This document shows positions 19,254 through 28,516 of a stretch of DNA of 64,000 nt, in pieces. The stretch is taken from assembly GCA_949292785.1 (NCBI GenBank), contig CASFBK010000009.1:62001-126000 (forward strand), in the 5' to 3' direction. The translations under genes and the position numbers were made by a program. The DNA is from an uncultured Eubacteriales bacterium. Lineage in GTDB: Bacteria; Bacillota; Clostridia; Lachnospirales; Lachnospiraceae. Within the stretch, counting starts at the first letter, position 1, and each line of letters opens with the position of its first letter. The notes under the pieces were generated by a model that saw only the letters and a list, made by a program, of their open reading frames with translations, did not search any database and was not told where the DNA came from.

Positions 19254-19285
19254 ATGCCATTTCTCCTTTTCATTGTCTCTCGTCG

Positions 19286-19301
19286 CGTACACTTTGGTAC
19301 G
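19286..19301. promoter_or_regulatory. Possible autoregulatory operator of the YerC-like gene
   Basis: Inverted repeat CGTAC ACTTTG GTACG, 33 nt upstream of the start codon. The GTAC halves resemble half-sites of Trp repressor operators, but this is a short motif. Confidence 0.3.
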
Positions 19302-19403
19302 TTATCATATAGCAATTTTAACATATTAAAGTTTTGAAGTAAATAGATAAATCCATGTTCCTCCAGAAATACATGTATATACTACACAAATCCACGCCCT
19401 ATT

Positions 19404-20129
19404 TTACTGTTTTACATGGTAATAATTAATATATTCTTTCAGCATTTCCGGATGAGCATTGACCACAAGTTCTTCCGGAAATGCTACTTTCTCCAACACC
19501 TCTTTGGCATAATCATGAACTCCAACCGCAGTATCAATATGTGCATCAGAATCCATCACTATGGGCACCTGATACTGCATACACAGCTTCAGCATCTCAT
19601 AATATGCTTCTCTTGGATTTCCCCGAAAACTTCCCGGTGACAGGGAAGCATTATTCACCTCTAAAATCACATGATACTCTTTTGCCGCTTTTACCAGCTG
19701 CACATAATCAATAGGAAATCTTGCATCATCCGGATGTGCAATGAAATTGATATAGGGATTCTTCATTGCTCCAATATAGGCGCTCATGTTTTCTTCTTTG
19801 CTTCCGGCTGTAAAACACGGTGTATGAATACTTGCAAAAGTCAAGTCCATCTCTTTTAATATGGATTCCGGTAAATCTACATGACCTTCATAATCCAAGA
19901 TATTTAGTTCTACTCCATAAAGCACCGTCATATCACCGTGTTTCCTGGGCAATGCCCGATAGTTCATAAAATACATACTATGACAGCTTCCCGGCATTGC
20001 AGGTGCATGCTCTGTAATAGCATAAACCTCCAGGCCTTTTGCAGCAGCTGCTTCTATCATCTCTTTTCGCGTGCTATAAGCATGTCCGCTGGTAATGGTA
20101 TGAGTATGCAAATCTGTCTTATCTAACAT
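19404..20129 (-). CDS. PHP-domain phosphatase/phosphoesterase (YcdX-like)
   Basis: 241 aa metal-dependent phosphoesterase of the PHP superfamily. Metal-ligand motifs are visible: DLHTHTITSGHAYST (N-terminal HxH and the following His), ITEHAPAMPGSCH, GVELNILDYEGHVDL, ASIHTP, FIAHPDDARF and MDSDAHIDTAVG. This matches the YcdX group of putative phosphatases. Substrate is unknown. It is a single gene between the YerC-like regulator and the aldehyde dehydrogenase. Confidence 0.88.
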   Translation of the reverse strand: MLDKTDLHTHTITSGHAYSTRKEMIEAAAAKGLEVYAITEHAPAMPGSCHSMYFMNYRALPRKHGDMTVLYGVELNILDYEGHVDLPESILKEMDLTFASIHTPCFTAGSKEENMSAYIGAMKNPYINFIAHPDDARFPIDYVQLVKAAKEYHVILEVNNASLSPGSFRGNPREAYYEMLKLCMQYQVPIVMDSDAHIDTAVGVHDYAKEVLEKVAFPEELVVNAHPEMLKEYINYYHVKQ

Positions 20130-20173
20130 ATATCTTCCTCTTTTCTATATTTTCCTGTATTTTTGCAAACTTT

Positions 20174-21544
20174 CTATTTTAAAAACATCCGCATTATTTT
20201 TTCTTTTTGCTTTCCATATGGTACATAACGTACCGGATTATCCAGCCAGTTATACTTCTTTACCATACTCTTCTTATGGCTGAATGTTTCAAAGCTATCT
20301 TTTCCGTGATAACTGCCCATCCCGCTGCTCCCGACGCCGCCAAATCCCATATAAGAGGTAGCCAGATGAATGATAGTATCATTAATGCATCCTCCTCCAT
20401 AGGAAAGATGTTCTGTGATTCTTTGTTCCACTTTTTTATCACGGGTAAATAAATATAATGCCAGAGGTTTGGCACGCTCTTTTACAAACTGCTCCGCTTC
20501 CTCAATCTGTTCAAATTCCAAAACAGGCAGTACCGGTCCAAAAATCTCTTCCTGCATGACGGGGGATTCTGGTTTTACATGGTCTAACAGTGTAGGCGCT
20601 ATCTGCAAGGATGCTTCGTCCATAATTCCACCTGCCAGAATCTCTTCCCCTTCTATTAATTTGCATATACGTTTAAAGTGCTTTTCATTTACGATTTTAG
20701 GATATATTTCTCTGCACTCCAAATGGTTTCCGTACATTTTTTTCATCCAGTAAAGCACATATTTTAAAAACTTCTCTTTTACCTCTTTTTGCACCAGTAC
20801 ATAGTCAGGCGCTACACAGGTCTGTCCTGCATTTAAAAATTTTCCAAACACCAAACGTTTTGCTGCCAGTTTTAAGTCTGCTGTCTTTTCCACAATACAG
20901 GGACTTTTTCCTCCTAACTCCAGAGTTACCGGGGTAAGGTGCTCTGCTGCCTTTTTCATAACCATTTTCCCTACCTGTACGCCTCCGGTAAAAAAGATAT
21001 AATCAAATCTCTGTTCCAATAGGCTTTGATTCTCAGCTCTTCCGCCCTCTACCACTGCTACATATTTTTGAGGAAATATCTCTTCTAACATTCCTTTGAT
21101 TACCGCAGATACTGTGGGAGAATAATTTGACGGTTTTACAACACAGCAGTTCCCAGCTGCCAACGCACCAATCAACGGTTCGATACAGAGCATAAAAGGA
21201 TAATTCCATGGAGACATAATCAGTACAACGCCAAAGGGCTCCGCCTTCACATAACTTCTGGCTGGAAACTGCGCCAAGGGGGTTTTCACTTTCTTATCCA
21301 GCATCCACTGTTTTAAATGCTTTTTCACATACCGAAGCTCAGACAGCGACATTCCAACCTCTGTCATATAGGACTCAAAAACTGATTTATTCAAATCCTT
21401 TTTTAACGCCTGTTCTATCTTCGGCTCCCACTTTATGATTGCCTGTTCTAACCGATTTAGTGCTGCTATTCTGTATTTCCAGGATTTCGTCACATCGGTT
21501 TCATAATATTTTCGCTGTACTTTCACTATTTTTTCAATGTCCAT
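20174..21544 (-). CDS. Aldehyde dehydrogenase (NAD(P)+), class 3-like
   Basis: Oxidises aldehydes to carboxylates, 456 aa. Catalytic Cys243 in NAGQTCVAPDYVLV, general base Glu209 in TLELGGKSP, cofactor motif FFTGGVQVGK and the oxyanion region MSPWNYPF. The short length and C-terminal extension (KKYNWLDNPVRYVPYGKQKEKIMRMFLK region) match the YwdH/ALDH3 subgroup, which acts on fatty or aromatic aldehydes. The last 15-20 residues are basic-hydrophobic and might touch the membrane. Single-gene unit. Confidence 0.92.
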   Translation of the reverse strand: MDIEKIVKVQRKYYETDVTKSWKYRIAALNRLEQAIIKWEPKIEQALKKDLNKSVFESYMTEVGMSLSELRYVKKHLKQWMLDKKVKTPLAQFPARSYVKAEPFGVVLIMSPWNYPFMLCIEPLIGALAAGNCCVVKPSNYSPTVSAVIKGMLEEIFPQKYVAVVEGGRAENQSLLEQRFDYIFFTGGVQVGKMVMKKAAEHLTPVTLELGGKSPCIVEKTADLKLAAKRLVFGKFLNAGQTCVAPDYVLVQKEVKEKFLKYVLYWMKKMYGNHLECREIYPKIVNEKHFKRICKLIEGEEILAGGIMDEASLQIAPTLLDHVKPESPVMQEEIFGPVLPVLEFEQIEEAEQFVKERAKPLALYLFTRDKKVEQRITEHLSYGGGCINDTIIHLATSYMGFGGVGSSGMGSYHGKDSFETFSHKKSMVKKYNWLDNPVRYVPYGKQKEKIMRMFLK

Positions 21545-21732
21545 GTGGGTTCTGCCTCCTTTACATTTTGCTTTCTAGCCGCCACACTTTTTCTATTAAT
21601 TTTATATGATATCTTTCGAAATAGCAATGCACTCTTCTATTCAAGATGCTTTTCTTAAATTTCTACCTTTCCATATATTCACATAATTTCTGCTTTGCCA
21701 TACCCTAATAAAAAATAGATAAGGAATATATT

Positions 21733-22740
21733 ATGAAAAAGTTTTCTTCATTTTTTACTGTTGTACTTCTCAGTTTATCACTTACCTTTCTCGCCTGTTT
21801 TCCCTCCGGCTGCTCTTCTGACAGCAAACGTTTTACTGACGTTACACTAAACGAGGTAGCACATTCCATCTTTTATGCACCCATGTATGTTGCCATTGAA
21901 AATGGATATTTTGAAGAAGAAGGCATTAATCTTACGCTTGTTACGGGCTTTGGTGCAGATAAGACCATGACCTCTCTTCTTTCTAATGATGCTGATATTG
22001 GTTTTATGGGACCGGAAACGACTGTTTATGCTTATAATGAAGGCGCCAATGACCATGTTATCAACTTTGCTCAGCTTACCCAGAGAGCCGGTAATTTTCT
22101 GGTCGCCAGAAACGAAATGAAAGACTTTTCCTGGTCTGACCTTCAGGGAAAAACCGTACTTGGCGGTCGAAAAGGCGGTATGCCGGAAATGGTCTTTGAA
22201 TATATTCTCAAAAAAAATAATCTGAACCCCTCTACGGATCTTACGATCAATCAAAACATTGATTTCGGCTCTACCGCTGCCGCATTTTCCGGTGGACAGG
22301 GAGACTTTTCCGTAGAGTTTGAACCTGGGGCTACTGCGTTAGAATCAGAAGGAAATGGTTATGTTGTAGCTTCCCTTGGTGTTGATTCCGGCTATGTTCC
22401 CTATACTGCCTTTAGTGCAAAATCCAGTTATCTGAAAGATAATCCTGAAGTGATTCAAAGCTTTACCAACGCAATTCAAAAGGGGATGGACTATGTAAAT
22501 ACTCACACGCCTGAAGAAATTGCCAAAGTAATTGCTCCTCAATTTAAAGAAACAGACTTAGACACTATCACTACAATTATTACCCGTTATGCTAATCAAG
22601 ATACCTGGAAAACAGATGCTGTTTTTGAACAGGACAGCTATAATCTGCTTCTGGATATTTTAGAGGAAGCAGGAGAACTTTCCGACCGTCCGGCTTATGA
22701 AGATTTGGTAGATACTTCCTTTGCCCAAAAAGCGAAATAA
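21733..22740 (+). CDS. ABC-type substrate-binding lipoprotein, NMT1/SsuA family
   Basis: 335 aa periplasmic-binding-like protein anchored outside the membrane. Signal peptide MKKFSSFFTVVLLSLSLTFLA with candidate lipid-attachment Cys22 or Cys27. The NMT1/THI5 fold is clear: TLNEVAHSIFYAPMYVAIENGYFEEEGINL and TSLLSNDADIGFMGPETTVYAY. Relatives bind nitrate, taurine, aliphatic sulfonates or thiamine precursors; the ligand cannot be assigned. No permease or ATPase gene is adjacent, so partners must be elsewhere. AAGGA precedes the ATG, and a terminator follows at once. Confidence 0.88.
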   Translation: MKKFSSFFTVVLLSLSLTFLACFPSGCSSDSKRFTDVTLNEVAHSIFYAPMYVAIENGYFEEEGINLTLVTGFGADKTMTSLLSNDADIGFMGPETTVYAYNEGANDHVINFAQLTQRAGNFLVARNEMKDFSWSDLQGKTVLGGRKGGMPEMVFEYILKKNNLNPSTDLTINQNIDFGSTAAAFSGGQGDFSVEFEPGATALESEGNGYVVASLGVDSGYVPYTAFSAKSSYLKDNPEVIQSFTNAIQKGMDYVNTHTPEEIAKVIAPQFKETDLDTITTIITRYANQDTWKTDAVFEQDSYNLLLDILEEAGELSDRPAYEDLVDTSFAQKAK

Positions 22741-22764
22741 AGAGTCCCCTTGCAGGACTCTTTT
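22739..22764 (+). terminator. Terminator of the substrate-binding lipoprotein gene
   Basis: AGAGTCC (22741-22747) pairs with GGACTCT (22755-22761), followed by TTTT. It starts directly at the stop codon. Confidence 0.85.
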
Positions 22765-22782
22765 CGCCTAATTGTGGACGGA

Positions 22783-25584
22783 TTATATTTCTCTATTTAT
22801 GGTTTTATCCTTAATACGATATTGCTCTACCGGTGTACCATTTTTTAAATTCATTAATGCGCCCTCTAATACATTTCTATATTCCGGGTCTTTTCTCCAA
22901 ACTGATTTAGGATGCAATCCTCCGTTTTCATATGTTGTTCTATAATACTTCTCATTGATAAATCTGATATAACAAAAATCTGTTTGCAGCAATGGTTCCG
23001 TATTGGTAATAAAAACAGTAACCGTTTTGTAAACGGTGTTTCCAATACTATCTACTGCCTGATACGTTATGCTTACACTTCCGCTTTCTGTCATTCCGGT
23101 AAAATCTGTTGCTGCATACTCATAAAGGCTAAGACTCCCGCTAATTCCTGATGCTGCTATCTGCACAGAGGTCCGGTTTTCCAGTGCTCCATCCTCCCTG
23201 TCCGTGGCTGATGCGGTGCTTAAAAGTTCTTCCTCTGTAATTTTTCCCTGCTGTGCAAAGTCCAGGCTGAAATAACGGTCTACTGCTTCAATCTGCGGAC
23301 AATCATCCCAGATGGCATAAAGAGTGACGGTGGCTCCATCTTCCGATGTCAAATTCTTTACAGTATCCTGGTCGGCAAATTCTGTTTCATATACCGCACC
23401 CTCCCGGTTCCATCCGTGAAAGACACTTTCTCCCTGCTCCGTTGTCCGTACAAACAGATTAGGCGGTAATGCAATCTCCTGGTCATATACTGCCTGAATA
23501 TCTTCCATGGCTCCATCCGTTGCCCCGTTTCCGTCAAAATGAATGATATAGGAATTCGTTCTCCACTGTGCATACAACGTCACAATACCTTCTTTTTCTG
23601 TGGTAAGATTCTTTACTTCCTGCTCGTCTGCATAGGATTGCCCGGTTCCATCTGGCGCAGTGTTCCATCCAGAAAAAGTATATCCGGTTCTTTCAAACTT
23701 GTTTGGATTCAGTGTTACGGGCACATCATATTTTGCTCTCTGGTTCTCCATGTTCCCGGAAGTCGCTCCGTTTCCATCAAAGGCTATCTGATAATCGTTG
23801 GCTGTCCAGTGAGCGTAAAGCGTGCCATCATTGGGTGTGGGCGTATATTTCGCTCCCGCATTTCCGATAAATGTACCTCCATTGGTGCTGGTATACCAGC
23901 CTGCGAACTGATACCCCGGTCTTGTTGCTGTTGGCAGCGTAACACTTCCTGGTGTCCAGTCTGCTGTAAGGGTTACTTTCTCTCCCTGTCTGCTGGCAAG
24001 ATTTGCGACCCACGCCTGGTTCGGATAAAGGTCAGATGTGTCAATATCTACTGTGGCAACACCTTTTCTTCCCTCATAGATACCGTTACTCATCCAGTGC
24101 GCCACATAAGCCAGACGATTCGTTCCAAACGCCGCCTGCAGGTCACTTCCGCCGTACCTCATGTAATCATCTATTTTAAAATTCTGCGCGGACTGGCGGT
24201 TCTCCGTTCCATAAGCAATACTATTCGTATACCAGTGTTCCAGTGTTGCATATTTGTTATAGCCCCAGACACTTCGAACATCCGAATATTTATTAATATA
24301 ATAAGGCGCATCAAATCCGAAATAATTGAAATACATTCCTTTATAATACATAGTATTATTGTCCTGCCAGCCATTAAAAACAGCATCTGCAATATCTTTT
24401 TCTTTCGCACTAGTTCCACCGTTTCCATCATAGTTGATGTCATATTGTTTTTTAAATCCATTGGCATTCAGGTAACCTCCTGTATTGAAGGTAGCATTTT
24501 GGTCAGGGGTGTTTCCGGAAGTCGCTCCGTTTCCGTCAAAGTGTATCGTGTATGTGATGGGCGTCCAGTTAGCATCCAGCGTAATATCCATATTTCCAGT
24601 AGTCAGTTTCGTTCCGCTCATACTCCCTGCACGGTCATTCTCTGGACGTTGGTTCCCATTTAAAGAAGAAACTTTAATCGGTGTTTGGCTGATACTCCAT
24701 CCACTGAATACATACCCTTCTCTTGTCGGATTCTCAATGGTATACTCTGTATTAGATGTTACAATACTTGACGTAGCACCTGTGCTATTCTTATAAATTC
24801 CTCCATTTGGATTTACTTTCAGATTCAGATTATACGGTTTTACTTCTATCTGTATACCGGAAATGGGCAGCCACATTCCCCATGTTCCCGCAAAGTTATA
24901 ACCGTTTCCCTGAGAGTACCCATTCGGTACAACTCCTGAACCGATAATATCCGTGTCATCTTTAATCCCAATCCACTGATACCAGTAGGGTTGTCCCATC
25001 TGCCATTTTGTAATACGTTCACTATCCAAATCTGGATAGATACTTCCTACATTCACCGGAGTAGTGTAGGCATTGTAATTCAAGTAATAGTAATTGGATA
25101 GTTCCCCTGTGAAAAAAAAGGTAACTGCTTCTATCCATGGGTTTGGTTCAGAAATAGTATCTTTAAAATATCCTTCTGCTTTTCCTCCACTTAGATACAA
25201 TCCTGTCCATCCTGTTGTATGACAATGAATCTGATAAAAAAGCCCTCCACTGATTCCGGTATTATTTTGGAGCGTTGCAGACATTCCTACTATCATATCG
25301 TTTGCATTAAAACTTCCGGATGATGGCTGATATAAGACTGTTTGGGTATTTCCCCCATAAGAATTGTTTGACGTATATTCACTTCCATTTTTATTATACA
25401 ATTTTACTATAACCGAAGGAATGTCTGCCCCTCCTGCCCCTTTAGCTGTTTCCTTGACTTCTTCCTCTTCCGAACTGTTTTCTGCAGCTTCAGCTTGTGC
25501 CCCAGACATAAAAAAAACAGTGCCAAGCATACATGCCAGCACCGCAGCCATAATTCCTTTCCCTACTCTTCTGTTCCTCTTCAT
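22783..25584 (-). CDS. Secreted InlB B-repeat surface protein
   Basis: 933 aa exported protein. Signal peptide residues 1-34 (MKRNRRVGKG, hydrophobic core, AQAEA). Residues 50-250 are a Tyr/Trp/Gly-rich domain I do not recognise. InlB-B/Flg_new repeats (YxIxFDGNGAT...GYxFSGW) occur from about 252, 345, 384, 550, 598 and 678. Inserted at about 420-510 are two copies of a Y-rich motif (FDAPYYINKYSDVRS..., AFGTNRLAYVAHWMSNGIYEGR). An Ig-like domain spans ~765-865. The C-terminus has no LPXTG or membrane anchor. No cysteine-rich or enzymatic motif. It lies downstream of the membrane-tethered sigma factor gene. Ribosome site at the ATG is unusually placed. Confidence 0.85.
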   Translation of the reverse strand: MKRNRRVGKGIMAAVLACMLGTVFFMSGAQAEAAENSSEEEEVKETAKGAGGADIPSVIVKLYNKNGSEYTSNNSYGGNTQTVLYQPSSGSFNANDMIVGMSATLQNNTGISGGLFYQIHCHTTGWTGLYLSGGKAEGYFKDTISEPNPWIEAVTFFFTGELSNYYYLNYNAYTTPVNVGSIYPDLDSERITKWQMGQPYWYQWIGIKDDTDIIGSGVVPNGYSQGNGYNFAGTWGMWLPISGIQIEVKPYNLNLKVNPNGGIYKNSTGATSSIVTSNTEYTIENPTREGYVFSGWSISQTPIKVSSLNGNQRPENDRAGSMSGTKLTTGNMDITLDANWTPITYTIHFDGNGATSGNTPDQNATFNTGGYLNANGFKKQYDINYDGNGGTSAKEKDIADAVFNGWQDNNTMYYKGMYFNYFGFDAPYYINKYSDVRSVWGYNKYATLEHWYTNSIAYGTENRQSAQNFKIDDYMRYGGSDLQAAFGTNRLAYVAHWMSNGIYEGRKGVATVDIDTSDLYPNQAWVANLASRQGEKVTLTADWTPGSVTLPTATRPGYQFAGWYTSTNGGTFIGNAGAKYTPTPNDGTLYAHWTANDYQIAFDGNGATSGNMENQRAKYDVPVTLNPNKFERTGYTFSGWNTAPDGTGQSYADEQEVKNLTTEKEGIVTLYAQWRTNSYIIHFDGNGATDGAMEDIQAVYDQEIALPPNLFVRTTEQGESVFHGWNREGAVYETEFADQDTVKNLTSEDGATVTLYAIWDDCPQIEAVDRYFSLDFAQQGKITEEELLSTASATDREDGALENRTSVQIAASGISGSLSLYEYAATDFTGMTESGSVSITYQAVDSIGNTVYKTVTVFITNTEPLLQTDFCYIRFINEKYYRTTYENGGLHPKSVWRKDPEYRNVLEGALMNLKNGTPVEQYRIKDKTINREI

Positions 25585-25654
25585 CCTCTTTTTCTTATTC
25601 TCCTTCCTTTAAAATTGATTTAATATTCTATATGTTCTGTGCTATACTCTAATT

Positions 25655-25684
25655 ACAAAAAGAACAACCGCCCACAAGTGGTTG
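25655..25684 (-). terminator. Terminator of the tethered sigma factor gene
   Basis: Minus strand CAACC (25680-25684) and GGTTG (25665-25669) plus an inner C-G pair, followed by TTCTTTTTG. It separates the sigma gene from the repeat-protein gene. The rest of the 25585-25853 gap shows nothing convincing. Confidence 0.6.
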
Positions 25685-25853
25685 AACGTTATATGAGTAG
25701 AATTCCCCCTGTAACACGATTGTTCCTTTTCCTGATTTTATCAATTTTTCTTATTTATTACTACTTCTCTTTCTTCTCCGCTTTTTTTTGGTTCTCCTGC
25801 TCTTTGGGCAACCACATAATTCTTTTTTATTCCATAGCTCCTCCTTTATAACT

Positions 25854-27896
25854 TTATAAAGTAACACTATAAATGGTAAGCGTATCTGTTGCAGAATCAT
25901 AATATGCTCTTAAATAATACCATCCACAACCACCAAGACCCATACTACCCTTTGTATAAGAGCTTCCACTATATGTGTTCTTTACTGCTTTAACATTTAC
26001 TACAGGTAAATCCGTATTATTTAATACAATGTCCGCTATTTGCTGTTCAGTTTGTCCAGAACTAAGACTTCCTGCCACAAAACTTGCCGCTATTGACTCA
26101 AATTGAGACATAAACGGATTATAATATGTCTCCATCCCTGAACTAGAAGTATTTGCAATAATATCATTTTCTACCTCTGTACATCTGCCATCTGCCCAAC
26201 GTGCTGTTGGTGTACTTGTCTCGGATGAACTACCGCTGTTATTATTTCCACCATCATTGTTATTGGATGTACCACTTCCAGAATTCGTATTATTTCCACC
26301 GTTTCCGGTATTGCTGTTTTCAGATGCAGTATTTGCCGAATTATTGTCCCCGGTATTACTGTCTCCGGTATTGGTACTTCCAGTGTTTCCAGGAGCGTTT
26401 CCACTGTTTTCAGATGTAGTATTTTCTGCTACCTCTGTTGTTTCATCCGGATAATTTTCATTCATAAAAGCAACCATAGTACTATTCATTTCATCCAGCT
26501 TCTTATCTGCATCTTTATACTTCACAGCCTCAAATAACACCTGATACTCCGCAAGCATATTATCAAGCTCCGTCTGCTTTTCTTTCGGGAATAATTCTGT
26601 ATGATAGTCATACATAGCAGCTTCTTTCTCTGTAAGATACTTTTCATTTTGTTTCCGATAATCCTCCAGCTCCGTTTCCAGCGTTGCCATTGTCTCTTCT
26701 GTTTCCTCATCTACACTCTCTTTATCCAAAGCTGTCTTAATTTCTTCAAACTCCGTATTCAAGTTTTGAATCACCGCATCTTCCAGAATCAGATTATCCC
26801 TTAATTCTTCTGCCTTTTCATACCTTTCGGTAAGCTCTGCCAGTAATGCTTCCTGCTCCTTTTCCTTTGCATCCTGTTCTTCTTTCTTTTCCTCTTTGTT
26901 CAGTTTCGCCTGCGCTTCCTCTACTTGCGCCTGATTATGTACATATACTCCGGTTCCTACTCCAACTCCTGCCACTACAACCACACCTACTGCTATAGAT
27001 GCCAACTTTACTTTTCCTAATCCTGCTAATTTGCCAAATAACTTATTCATTCCTGTACCTTGTCCTTTCATCTGTCCTGTCAGTCCCATTTTCCATTCGT
27101 TTCCCATACCTGCTGTCTTACCGGAGTTTGCCATTACAATATTTCCAGCTCCTGTACTCTGGAAAGCTAGTGCCGATGCTTTGACACCTACCTGCGTACA
27201 CACCTGATTATAAATCCCCTGTGCCGATGCCTTTGAAAGTGTTGTCTCTTCTAACAACATCTTCATTGCCAACAATAACAACGGCGCACTAAATCCACGC
27301 AGGCTGCATCTTTCCTTTTTCTCCAGCTCTACAATGTATTCCTGCAGGCGCTTTCGTGCCAGATGCAGTCTGCTCTTAATTGTTCCTGCACTGGTCTCTG
27401 TCATCTCTGCAATCTGCTCCACCTTCAGACCATCATAATAAAAGGATACAATGACACTTTTTTGCTCCGGTGAAAGCTTCTCTAGCAATTCTTTTAAGAT
27501 TACTGCATTCTCTTTACTAATCGCATCACTTTCTAGCTTAACAGATTCATCCGGTATTTCTTCAAACATTCCCTGCTTTTCCTCTGACAGTAACACATGT
27601 TTCTTTTTTCGGTTTGCCATTTTTGCTCCCTGGCGCATTGTGATAGAACCCAGCCATGCATACAAACTATCTGCATCTTTCAGGCTTTGAATATTCCGAT
27701 AGGCTGCCACGTAGACCTCCTGAACTAAGTCCTGGACTTCCTGCTCGTCATTGATTGCAAGCCTTGCACGGGAGTAGACAAAATTATATGTCTCCCCATA
27801 TATATAATTAAACCCTTTTTCTTCTCCCTGCTTCATCAACTCGATTGCCTGTCTTAGTTCTTTTTTCTGCATGTCCTTTTCTCCATTCACTGCCAT
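25854..27896 (-). CDS. ECF-type sigma factor fused to a membrane anchor and extracellular region
   Basis: 680 aa. Residues 15-95 are sigma region 2 (DLVQEVYVAAYRNIQSLKD), 130-190 are region 4 (LSPEQKSVIVSFYYDGLKVEQIAEMTETSAGTIKSRLHLARKRL). A 100-residue linker with a hydrophobic patch (ca. 203-215) follows, then one membrane segment at 297-320 (IAVGVVVVAGVGVGTGVYV). Outside are a Glu/Lys-rich coiled coil (325-480), an Asn/Ser/Gly/Thr-rich linker (490-560) and a C-terminal domain (570-680) ending WYYLRAYYDSATDTLTIYSV. Sigma factors with C-terminal membrane extensions are known in Clostridia; the extension may act as a built-in anti-sigma or sensor. No separate anti-sigma gene is adjacent. Confidence 0.88.
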   Translation of the reverse strand: MAVNGEKDMQKKELRQAIELMKQGEEKGFNYIYGETYNFVYSRARLAINDEQEVQDLVQEVYVAAYRNIQSLKDADSLYAWLGSITMRQGAKMANRKKKHVLLSEEKQGMFEEIPDESVKLESDAISKENAVILKELLEKLSPEQKSVIVSFYYDGLKVEQIAEMTETSAGTIKSRLHLARKRLQEYIVELEKKERCSLRGFSAPLLLLAMKMLLEETTLSKASAQGIYNQVCTQVGVKASALAFQSTGAGNIVMANSGKTAGMGNEWKMGLTGQMKGQGTGMNKLFGKLAGLGKVKLASIAVGVVVVAGVGVGTGVYVHNQAQVEEAQAKLNKEEKKEEQDAKEKEQEALLAELTERYEKAEELRDNLILEDAVIQNLNTEFEEIKTALDKESVDEETEETMATLETELEDYRKQNEKYLTEKEAAMYDYHTELFPKEKQTELDNMLAEYQVLFEAVKYKDADKKLDEMNSTMVAFMNENYPDETTEVAENTTSENSGNAPGNTGSTNTGDSNTGDNNSANTASENSNTGNGGNNTNSGSGTSNNNDGGNNNSGSSSETSTPTARWADGRCTEVENDIIANTSSSGMETYYNPFMSQFESIAASFVAGSLSSGQTEQQIADIVLNNTDLPVVNVKAVKNTYSGSSYTKGSMGLGGCGWYYLRAYYDSATDTLTIYSVTL

Positions 27897-28129
27897 TTTT
27901 CTCCTTTCCGATGTTCTTTCTATTTATTTTTCTCATATATAAGTACCATCGGATTTGTATTTGGTTCAATATTTTTACAAATTTTTTCTTTTTTCTTCAA
28001 AAAACATATTTATGAACCGATATTATCAGCCTTCTGTTTAAAAAGCAAGAAGATTTTCCTTTTATTTCCATTTTATGCACTGGCATAATATCATATATTT
28101 ATTTTTCAATGTTCTAAATATTATAATTT

Positions 28130-28516
28130 CTACGGTTCTGTTACACTGTATTTTTCTAAAATTACAGTTCTCTCCGCCTGTACTGTTCCTGCCTTGCCCA
28201 AAGGATTGCGGTATTCCTCTACTGCCCGCACAGACAATATCCCTTTCTCCGGGTCTGCTTCCATAATAGATACCACAACTTCCGAATCGCTTTCAATTCC
28301 CATGGCTAAGTTCTCCATAAATATTTCAATAAATTCTTCCCGGCTGATTTCTTCATTTTCTTTTTCGTTCAGACTCCCTATTGCCCGCTCCGCTGCATGC
28401 TCTACGGTCTTTTCCAGTTCATTTTTCCGAACGCTTTGTCCACTTACTATCATAACTGCTGCAATCACCATAAATGCGATTGCAGACATTATGATTCCAT
28501 TTATCACATGTTTCAT
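28130..28516 (-). CDS. TadE/pseudopilin-like membrane protein (128 aa)
   Basis: One N-terminal membrane helix (residues ~8-25, IIMSAIAFMVIAAVMIVSG) followed by an acidic, Glu-rich extracellular part with alternating beta pattern (EVVVSIMEADPEKGILSVRAVEEYRN). No recognised family. It overlaps the preceding gene by 4 nt and is the last gene of the Tad locus, which with its pilin-like topology suggests a minor pilin. Function is inferred from context. Confidence 0.7.
   Translation of the reverse strand: MKHVINGIIMSAIAFMVIAAVMIVSGQSVRKNELEKTVEHAAERAIGSLNEKENEEISREEFIEIFMENLAMGIESDSEVVVSIMEADPEKGILSVRAVEEYRNPLGKAGTVQAERTVILEKYSVTEP

Noticed and set aside
25693-25851. Hydrophobic plus-strand frame with an IPPVTR motif reminiscent of rhomboid/Derlin proteins
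   Set aside because: No ribosome site; it overlaps the minus-strand terminator; hydrophobicity is what T-rich DNA gives by chance.
25800-25853. Strong Shine-Dalgarno followed by ATG-GAA-TAA, and an 18-codon minus-strand frame after it
   Set aside because: A two-codon ORF cannot be claimed as a gene, and the longer frame has no ribosome site.
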